Program-made: the position numbers and the translations under genes | The notes under the pieces: generated by a model | Database searches by the model: none | The model's input: only the letters and a program-made list of their open reading frames with translations | What the model was told of the DNA's origin: nothing | Shown: positions 1-6,562 of the stretch, piece by piece | Numbering within the stretch: the stretch's first letter is position 1 | Layout: every line of letters begins with the position of its first letter | Source: an uncultured Mailhella sp. | Lineage (GTDB): Bacteria; Desulfobacterota; Desulfovibrionia; Desulfovibrionales; Desulfovibrionaceae | Assembly: GCA_905192935.1 (NCBI GenBank) | Contig: CAJJMX010000099.1 | Location: 1-6,562, forward strand | DNA length: 6,562 bases | Reading direction: 5' to 3'

Positions 1-84
1 GGGAGGGCAAAAAGCGGAAGAGTCTGCACGATAGTTGCCATGCAAAGGCACGGACGGCCGGGCAGAACTTTTCCATTCTGACCG

Positions 85-111
85 CAAACATGTTGCATTC
101 TCAAACATGTT
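85..111. repeat. Tandem 10-base repeat with AACATGTT palindromes
   Basis: CAAACATGTT occurs at 85-94 and again at 102-111, 17 bases apart start to start. Each copy contains the perfect 8-base palindrome AACATGTT (87-94 and 104-111). Two identical palindromic sites in a non-coding region could be an operator for a gene to the left of the window. I see only a poor promoter nearby: on the minus strand, TTGAGA and CAGAAT with an 18-base spacer. The repeat is seen directly; a regulatory role is inference, and chance similarity in a less GC-rich stretch is possible. Confidence 0.4.
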
Positions 112-148
112 CCTTTTTCTTGCCTCGTCCCGCAATGACACATCGACA

Positions 149-183
149 AAAAGCCCCGGCTCTCAAAAAGAGTCGGGGCTTTT
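149..183. terminator. Bidirectional intrinsic terminator
   Basis: The arms at 149-163 and 169-183 form a 15-bp stem around a 5-base CAAAA loop. The core is GCCCCG/CGGGGC, flanked by A-runs on the left and T-runs on the right. Read on the minus strand, the transcript of gyrA ends in GGGGC followed by five T (152-148), a classical Rho-independent terminator about 130 bases past the gyrA stop. Read on the plus strand the stem also ends in four T. The single irregular pair (159/173) is a G-U wobble in plus-strand RNA but an A-C mismatch in minus-strand RNA, so it is slightly more stable in the plus direction. It probably ends the gyrBA transcript and may also serve a convergent gene on the left. 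Confidence 0.88.
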
Positions 184-232
184 CCTTCAGCGACGAACCG
201 CCGCATAATCATTAAAAAGTCTTGGAAGGATA

Positions 233-304
233 GGAGGGGCGCGGGGAGGAAAGGGAAGCTTTCTTCAGAAAGTTCCCTTTCTTCCCCGCAAATCTCTCCC
301 CTCT
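233..304. other. Long imperfect hairpin just after gyrA
   Basis: The arms at 241-257 and 273-289 pair over 17 bp with one G-U pair. A single bulged G at 258 is followed by five more pairs (259-263 with 268-272) closing on a TTCA tetraloop (264-267). Outside this, 233-239 can pair with 298-304 across an internal loop, lengthening the structure. One arm is almost all purine and the other almost all pyrimidine. It begins about 10-25 bases past the gyrA stop on the minus strand. Neither strand has a T-run directly after the stem, so it is not a standard terminator. Possible roles are protecting the gyrA mRNA 3' end, assisting the terminator at 149-183, or being one copy of a dispersed palindromic repeat. 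The structure is clear; the role is not. Confidence 0.6.
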
Positions 305-312
305 GTTCCTTA

Positions 313-2751
<2,439 letters not shown>

Positions 2752-2763
2752 GGTAGGAATCCT
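2752..2763 (-). promoter_or_regulatory. gyrA ribosome binding site (GTG start)
   Basis: On the minus strand AAAGGA ends eight bases before the GTG at 2751-2749. This spacing fixes the GTG as the start, because no ATG occurs in frame before residue 50. The AGGA lies inside the near-palindrome AGGATTCCT (2763-2755). Confidence 0.75.
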
Positions 2764-2785
2764 TTGGGCGATGTTTTACGTAACG

Positions 2786-2799
2786 TTCCCTGAAGGGAA
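2786..2799 (-). other. Small hairpin in the gyrB-gyrA gap
   Basis: TTCCC and GGGAA form a 5-bp stem around a four-base loop, TTCA on the minus strand; the whole element is a palindrome apart from two central bases. No T-run follows, so it is not a terminator. It lies about 23 bases upstream of the gyrA ribosome binding site and could mark an mRNA processing point or have no role. Confidence 0.35.
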
Positions 2800-2829
2800 A
2801 AGGCGCTCCCGGAAAGGAACGCTCCTTTT
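2798..2829 (-). other. Imperfect hairpin overlapping the end of gyrB
   Basis: On the minus strand AAAAGG (2829-2824) pairs with CCTTTT (2803-2798). Further in, after mismatches, there are two G-C pairs and then two wobble pairs and one C-G pair closing a six-base loop. The A-rich and T-rich arms make it resemble a weak attenuator directly after the gyrB stop. The mismatches make strong termination unlikely, and gyrA would need read-through. It could tune the gyrB to gyrA ratio; this is inference. Confidence 0.3.
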
Positions 2830-2831
2830 CA

Positions 2832-5240
2832 TCAGATGTCGAGATCTTCCATGGAAAGCGCGTTGCGGATGATGAAATCACGACGCAGGTCTGCGCGGTC
2901 GCCCATAAGTTCCTCGATGGTGTCGGACGCGGCCTGAGCGTCCTCGATGGTGACCTGCAGAAGCGCTCTCTTTTCAGGGTTCATGGTGGTCATTTCCAGC
3001 TGTTCGGGATTCATTTCACCGAGGCCCTTGTAGCGCTGGATGTTGAAGCCCTTGCGCGCCTCGGCGTAGGCGGATTCGCGCAGATCGAAGTAGTCCTTCA
3101 CCTCGCGGCTGGATTCGGAGCTCGAGAGCGTCACGGGGAAGGAGCCGCAGGCAGCCTGAAGCGATGTCCAGACCTGACGGGCCTGACGATACATGCGGGA
3201 ATGGAAGAATTCCACGGCAAGACGCGTGCGGTGTCCGCTCTTGTTCTCAAAGATGAGGAAGGCACGCTCGTCGTCTTCCTGGCGTTCCACTTCGAGCTTT
3301 GCCGCGTAGCCCTGTTCTTCCATCCACGCGCGGAACTTTTCGGAAAGTCCGGTCTCGGCCATGGCGGGCGTGAGGGTCTCGTCGAAGCGCAGGAAGGACA
3401 GGAAGAGCTCGCGAGAAATGGCCGAATTTTCCGCTTCCGTCACGGACTTTTCAAGCTCGTCGATGTTCTTGAGCAGGGCGATGAGCTCGGAGCCGCGGTA
3501 TATCCTGCCGTCCGTGGTGGTCACGGACACGCCGTCGGACAGGCGCTGCAGAAGGAACTCGTCAAGCTCGTTGTCGTCCTTCAGGAACTTGATAGTGTTG
3601 CTGCCCTTCTTGATGCCGTAGAGCGGAGGCTGGGCAATGAAGATATGCCCTTCCTCGATGAGCTTGGGATAATAGCGGAAGAAGAAGGTGAGCATGAGCG
3701 TGCAGATATGCGCGCCGTCCACGTCGGCATCGGTCATGATGATGATCTTGTGATAGCGCAGCTTGGAATAATCCATGTTGTCGCCGATGCCCACGCCCAT
3801 GGCCGTGATCATGTTCTTGATTTCCTTGCTGGCAAGCATGCGGTCGAAGCGGGCGCGCTCCACGTTCAGGATCTTGCCGCGCAGAGGAAGAATGGCCTGC
3901 GTCATGGGATTGCGTCCCTGCTTGGCGGAACCGCCTGCAGAATCGCCTTCCACGATGAAGACTTCGCATTCCGAAGGATCCTTGCTCTGGCAGTCGGCCA
4001 GCTTGCCGGGCAGGGAGTTGTCGGAAAGGGCTCCCTTGCGGCGCACGAGCTCGCGGGCACGACGCGCGGCCTCACGGGCACGGGAGGCTTCCGTCGCCTT
4101 TTCGATGATGACGCGGATGTCCTTGGGATGCTCCTGAAAATACACGTCGAGAGCGTTGTACACCACGCCGTTCACGATGCCCACCACTTCGCTGTTGCCG
4201 AGCTTGGTCTTGGTCTGACCTTCGAACTGCGGCTGGGGAAGCTTCACACTGATGATGGCCGTGAGACCTTCGCGCACGTCGTCGCCGGAAAGGCTGTCGC
4301 CCTTGAGCTTCTTCTGAAGATCGGGCTGGCTCTTCACATAGTTGTTGATGGCGCGCGTGAGCGCGGTCTTGAAGCCGGCAAGATGCGTGCCGCCTTCATG
4401 CGTGCGGATGTTGTTGGCAAAGGTCAGCGTCTTTTCATTGAACCCGGAATTGTACTGAAGGGCAAAGTCCACCGTCACGTTGTCCTGCACGCCTTCGCCG
4501 CTGATGATGGGATGAAGGCCGGTTTCGTTGCAGTTCAGATCCTTCACGAACTGCTCAAGACCGCCTTCGGCGTGGTAGGTATGCGTCTCGTTGGTGCGCT
4601 CGTCGTTGCAGATGATGGTCAGTCCCTTGTTGAGGTAGGCCAGCTCTTCAAAGCGCTTCTTCAGGATGTCGAAGGAGTAGACGGTGGTTTCAAAAATTTC
4701 TTCGTCGGGCAGAAAATGCACGGTGGTGCCGTGTCCCTCGGCGTCGCCGAGAGGTTCCACCTTGGTGACGGGCACGCCGCGCTCATAGCGCTGACGCCAG
4801 CGCTTGCCGTCCCGCCGGACAATGACTTCCAGCCAGGAGGACAGCGCGTTCACGCAGGAGACGCCCACGCCGTGCAGACCGCCGGAAACCTTGTAGGCGT
4901 TGTTGTCGAACTTGCCGCCGGCATGCAGCTTGGTCATGACCACCTGCACGGCGGGAATCTTGAGCTTGGGGTGAATGTCCACGGGAATGCCGCGGCCGTT
5001 GTCGCGCACGGTAACGCTGTTGTCCACATGCAGAATGACTTCTATTCTGTCGCAGTAACCGGCCATGGCCTCGTCGATGGAGTTGTCCACCACTTCATAC
5101 ACAAGATGATGGAGACCACGGCTGTCCGTGCTGCCTATATACATGGCCGGGCGCTTGCGGACCGCCGCCAGACCTTCCAGAACCGTGATGGCGGACGCGT
5201 CGTAGGCGTTCTTGCCGGACCGGAGATTTTCCTGGGTCAT
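2832..5240 (-). CDS. gyrB: DNA gyrase subunit B
   Basis: GyrB is the ATPase subunit of gyrase and also supplies the metal-binding TOPRIM domain for DNA cleavage with GyrA. The 802 residues match the long Gram-negative form. The N-terminal GHKL ATPase has Glu49 (catalytic base) and Asn53 in EVVDNSIDE, Asp80 in RDNGRG, the ATP lid with GGLHGVG at 120-126, and Arg143 at the position of E. coli Arg136, which contacts novobiocin. The transducer domain has the QTK loop at 342-344. TOPRIM has EGDSAGG at 431-437 (metal ligand Glu431), PLRGKILN at 452-459 and DADVDGAH at 504-511 (Asp504, Asp506). An insert of roughly 165 residues (about 560-725) splits TOPRIM from the C-terminal GyrA-binding region with QRYKGLGEMNPEQL at 735-748. 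The ATG start has AGGA six bases upstream. Two consecutive TGA codons end the gene (2834-2829). It has its own likely promoter and is followed by gyrA. Confidence 0.99.
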   Translation of the reverse strand: MTQENLRSGKNAYDASAITVLEGLAAVRKRPAMYIGSTDSRGLHHLVYEVVDNSIDEAMAGYCDRIEVILHVDNSVTVRDNGRGIPVDIHPKLKIPAVQVVMTKLHAGGKFDNNAYKVSGGLHGVGVSCVNALSSWLEVIVRRDGKRWRQRYERGVPVTKVEPLGDAEGHGTTVHFLPDEEIFETTVYSFDILKKRFEELAYLNKGLTIICNDERTNETHTYHAEGGLEQFVKDLNCNETGLHPIISGEGVQDNVTVDFALQYNSGFNEKTLTFANNIRTHEGGTHLAGFKTALTRAINNYVKSQPDLQKKLKGDSLSGDDVREGLTAIISVKLPQPQFEGQTKTKLGNSEVVGIVNGVVYNALDVYFQEHPKDIRVIIEKATEASRAREAARRARELVRRKGALSDNSLPGKLADCQSKDPSECEVFIVEGDSAGGSAKQGRNPMTQAILPLRGKILNVERARFDRMLASKEIKNMITAMGVGIGDNMDYSKLRYHKIIIMTDADVDGAHICTLMLTFFFRYYPKLIEEGHIFIAQPPLYGIKKGSNTIKFLKDDNELDEFLLQRLSDGVSVTTTDGRIYRGSELIALLKNIDELEKSVTEAENSAISRELFLSFLRFDETLTPAMAETGLSEKFRAWMEEQGYAAKLEVERQEDDERAFLIFENKSGHRTRLAVEFFHSRMYRQARQVWTSLQAACGSFPVTLSSSESSREVKDYFDLRESAYAEARKGFNIQRYKGLGEMNPEQLEMTTMNPEKRALLQVTIEDAQAASDTIEELMGDRADLRRDFIIRNALSMEDLDI

Positions 5241-5250
5241 GGGAATTCCT
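5241..5250 (-). promoter_or_regulatory. gyrB ribosome binding site
   Basis: On the minus strand AGGA (5250-5247) lies six bases before the ATG at 5240-5238, a good Shine-Dalgarno placement. It sits within the palindrome GGAATTCC (5249-5242). The next Met in gyrB is residue 33, inside the ATPase domain, so this start is secure. Confidence 0.8.
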
Positions 5251-5265
5251 GAATGATATTTGTCG

Positions 5266-5284
5266 GCCCCGGAGGACCCGGAGC
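5266..5284 (-). other. Hairpin in the gyrB leader
   Basis: On the minus strand GCTCCGG (5284-5278) pairs with CCGGGGC (5272-5266) over 7 bp, with one U-G wobble, around a five-base loop. It would begin about ten bases into the RNA made from the promoter at 5300-5328 and end about 15 bases before the ribosome binding site. It may stabilise the 5' end of the mRNA. It does not hide the Shine-Dalgarno sequence in this fold. A leader role is inference. Confidence 0.4.
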
Positions 5285-5299
5285 GCCATAGAGTTTGTC

Positions 5300-5328
5300 A
5301 GTATATACAAAAACGCGGAAAACTTCAA
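5300..5328 (-). promoter_or_regulatory. Predicted sigma-70-type promoter for gyrB
   Basis: On the minus strand the -35 box TTGAAG (5328-5323, 4 of 6 consensus bases) and the -10 box TATACT (5305-5300, 5 of 6) are separated by exactly 17 bases. The spacer end and the -10 form a local AT-rich patch in GC-rich DNA. Transcription would start near 5293, giving a leader of about 50 bases before the gyrB ATG. The spacing, match and position support gyrB (and probably gyrA) being transcribed independently of dnaN. No other comparable promoter was seen in this gap. Confidence 0.7.
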
Positions 5329-5329
5329 A

Positions 5330-5343
5330 CCCCTGTGCAGGGG
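5330..5343. promoter_or_regulatory. Palindrome abutting the gyrB -35 box
   Basis: CCCCTG and CAGGGG form perfect 6-base inverted repeats around a 2-base centre, one base upstream of the predicted -35 box. This is where an activator, or a repressor that blocks RNA polymerase, could bind. The two-base centre is too small for a good RNA hairpin, so a protein site is the more natural reading. I do not recognise it as the site of a named regulator. Confidence 0.4.
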
Positions 5344-5401
5344 ATGGGCTCTAGCTTCAAATCGGCGCAGACAGGCTGCTGAAGGCTCTAAACCGGACGG
5401 A

Positions 5402-5440
5402 CGGCCTGTCCGACCCCCTTGCCGAAGGTCGGACAGGCCG
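5402..5440. other. Perfect 14-bp hairpin after dnaN
   Basis: The arms at 5402-5415 and 5427-5440 pair perfectly over 14 bp, mostly G-C, around an 11-base loop. The structure starts 32 bases past the dnaN stop on the minus strand. The sequence after the stem on the minus strand is TCCGTCCGG, with no T-run, so a standard Rho-independent terminator is not supported. On the plus strand no T-run follows either. It may protect the dnaN mRNA 3' end, pause polymerase, or end transcription with help from Rho. A shorter hairpin (5398-5402 with 5408-5412) overlaps one arm and could compete with it. Confidence 0.65.
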
Positions 5441-5472
5441 CTCGACACTCTGTTTTGCACTCTGCGAGCCGA

Positions 5473-6562
5473 CTATTCCTCTTCGGTGTAATAGGAGGAT
5501 TCGGCGATCTTCATGGGCATGAGAATGACGGTGTATTCCGCATCGTCGGAGCCGGTGATGCCGCAGGGGCCTTCGGCACCGGTGAACACGTAGTGCAGCG
5601 TGGAGGACTGGAAATGGCCGAGTATGTCCATGAGGCTGCGCGTGGGGAAGGCGATGAGCTCAAGATCGCCCTTGAACGTGCCTTCCAGATGTTCGGTGGC
5701 GGAACCGGTTTCCTGTCCCTGGGCGGAAAGTTCCACTTCCTCGGGCGAGAAGCGGAAGTAGGTGCAGCGGTCGCTGTCGTTGTTGAAGATGATGAGACGG
5801 TCGAGGGCGTTCAGCGTTTCACGGCGGTCCACGTCCAGCTGAGACGTGTTGGCGCCGTCCAGTCTGGCAAGGAAGCTCAGATGATCGGGATAGCTGAAGT
5901 TGGCACTTCTGGGAATGCTCAGGGTTTCGCTGCCGGAACCGGTGCGGATATGGAAACGGCGCTCGCTGATGTTGAGCATGACCTCGTCGCTGCCCAGCCA
6001 CTTGCGCAGCTCGTTGACGTACTTCTTCTGAATGAGAAGGCCGTTCTCAGGAAGAAGATTCGCCAGAGCGTCGTTGATGAAGCGAACCATGGCGAACTGA
6101 TGGCCGTTCAGACCGCACACGTCCACCTTTCCGGCGTCTCCGGCCTTGAGATACAGACAGGCCAGTCCTTCGGCGCTGTCGTCGTCGCTGATGCAGAAGG
6201 CCACACGGTCGATGACATCCTGAAAGAAATCTCCCGCCCACAGAACGGCGCCTTCTTCAGGGAAGGGGGGAAGAGGCTGGAACCATACCGGGTCCACCGT
6301 GGGAAGCTTGTAGGAACGGCGTCCCTGCTCCACGGAAAGAATGTGGGATTCCTCGTCCAGACGAAGGCTGATGTCTCCTCCGGGAAGACGGCGCAGAAGC
6401 TCCACAAAGGCGCGTCCGTTCACGCCCGCCGTTCCTTCTTCCTTTATCTCTGCAGGATAGGTGCCCGTGAATTCGATGTTCACGTCCGTGGACATGATGG
6501 TCAGCCTGTCCCCGTCGGGAGACTTCACGGCCTGAAGCCAGATGGAGCGCAGATACGCCGCA
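5473..6562 (-). CDS. dnaN: DNA polymerase III beta subunit (sliding clamp), 5' end missing
   Basis: DnaN forms the ring-shaped dimer that slides on DNA and holds polymerase III and other clamp-binding proteins. The visible part has 362 codons and ends at TAG (5475-5473). The frame stays open to the right edge: eleven codons, reading AAYLRSIWLQA, precede the GTG at 6528-6526, and they align with the first-domain strand of E. coli DnaN (PILGNLLLQVADG). The GTG is therefore an internal Val and the true start lies outside, with roughly 25 residues missing. Clamp landmarks are TDVNIEF, CGLNGHQFAMVRF (compare E. coli ATDGHRLAV), SANFSYPDHLSFL (compare DGRFPDYRRVLP) and the C-terminal MPMKI, equivalent to the MPMRL that lines the client-binding pocket. 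A tail of nine residues (AESSYYTEE and E) extends past that point, unlike E. coli, which ends there. gyrB follows 232 bases later without recF between them. Confidence 0.95.
   Translation of the reverse strand, partial: AAYLRSIWLQAVKSPDGDRLTIMSTDVNIEFTGTYPAEIKEEGTAGVNGRAFVELLRRLPGGDISLRLDEESHILSVEQGRRSYKLPTVDPVWFQPLPPFPEEGAVLWAGDFFQDVIDRVAFCISDDDSAEGLACLYLKAGDAGKVDVCGLNGHQFAMVRFINDALANLLPENGLLIQKKYVNELRKWLGSDEVMLNISERRFHIRTGSGSETLSIPRSANFSYPDHLSFLARLDGANTSQLDVDRRETLNALDRLIIFNNDSDRCTYFRFSPEEVELSAQGQETGSATEHLEGTFKGDLELIAFPTRSLMDILGHFQSSTLHYVFTGAEGPCGITGSDDAEYTVILMPMKIAESSYYTEEE

Larger units (their letters stand above)
1..312. other. Intergenic region downstream of gyrA, no gene seen
   Basis: There is no credible coding region between the left edge and the gyrA stop codon. 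One plus-strand frame stays open from base 3 to about 212, but it has no convincing start and runs straight through the terminator at 149-183, so I do not call it. A second plus-strand frame reads about ten codons from the edge to a TAG at 32-34. It could be the tail of a convergent gene lying to the left, but nothing confirms that. The stretch holds three separately listed elements: a tandem repeat at 85-111, a terminator at 149-183 and a long hairpin at about 233-304. The first 30 bases on the minus strand contain no start codon, so the next gene in that direction, if there is one, starts outside the window. Confidence 0.7.

Noticed and set aside
3..212. Open plus-strand frame through the region left of gyrA
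   Set aside because: It has no proper start and passes through a strong terminator and repeats, so it is most likely non-coding.
2776..2832. 18-codon minus-strand frame starting at an ATG that overlaps the gyrB stop (ATGA)
   Set aside because: The overlap suggests translational coupling, but there is no well-placed Shine-Dalgarno sequence, no recognisable peptide, and two hairpins occupy the same bases. Conservation would be needed to call it.
3897..3950. GyrB quinolone-resistance region, Arg at the E. coli Lys447 position (PLRGKILN)
   Set aside because: Arg is common here in normal GyrB proteins, and the Asp426 equivalent (EGDSAGG) is intact, so no resistance change is indicated.
3201..5252. 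683-codon open frame on the plus strand opposite gyrB
   Set aside because: It has the same cause: a mirror frame of a GC-rich gene, with no recognisable domain and no supporting promoter or ribosome binding site.
5095..5460. Minus-strand open frame across the dnaN-gyrB gap into gyrB
   Set aside because: It overlaps the gyrB start in another frame, covers the predicted promoter and hairpins, and has no supported start.
5241..5472. Possible replication origin in the dnaN-gyrB gap
   Set aside because: No TTATCCACA-like DnaA boxes and no extended AT-rich unwinding region were seen; only the short AT-rich promoter patch is present.

Overview
The window holds three core DNA-replication and topology genes, all on the minus strand, in transcription order dnaN (5' end cut off by the right edge), gyrB and gyrA. 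They encode the sliding-clamp subunit of DNA polymerase III and the two subunits of DNA gyrase. The DNA is GC-rich. GyrB carries the long insert typical of Gram-negative bacteria. No recF lies between dnaN and gyrB. That arrangement, and the general look of the proteins, fits a Desulfovibrio-type bacterium (Desulfovibrionales), where dnaA-dnaN-gyrB-gyrA is known near the chromosomal origin. The assignment is an inference from gene order and remembered family sequences, not from a search.

From right to left: dnaN runs from the right edge to a TAG at 5473-5475. The 232-base dnaN-gyrB gap holds a perfect 14-bp hairpin (5402-5440), a 14-base palindrome (5330-5343), a good sigma-70-type promoter pointing into gyrB (-35 at 5323-5328, -10 at 5300-5305, 17-bp spacer) and a leader hairpin (5266-5284). 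gyrB is 802 codons, followed by tandem TGA stops. The 80-base gyrB-gyrA gap has two small hairpins and no convincing promoter, so the two subunits are probably co-transcribed. gyrA is 812 codons and starts with GTG. Beyond its TAG at 313-315 there is no gene for 312 bases. That stretch has a very long hairpin just after the stop (about 233-304), an intrinsic terminator that works on either strand (149-183), and two copies of a 10-base repeat containing AACATGTT (85-111).

Together the genes supply the polymerase clamp and the enzyme that removes positive supercoils ahead of the fork. gyrB appears to have its own promoter in addition to any read-through from dnaN, with gyrA expressed from the same transcript.

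I see no undescribed system here. The most notable point is in GyrA: the position equal to E. coli Ser83, the main quinolone-resistance site, is Phe (residue 78). The remaining interest lies in the non-coding structures.
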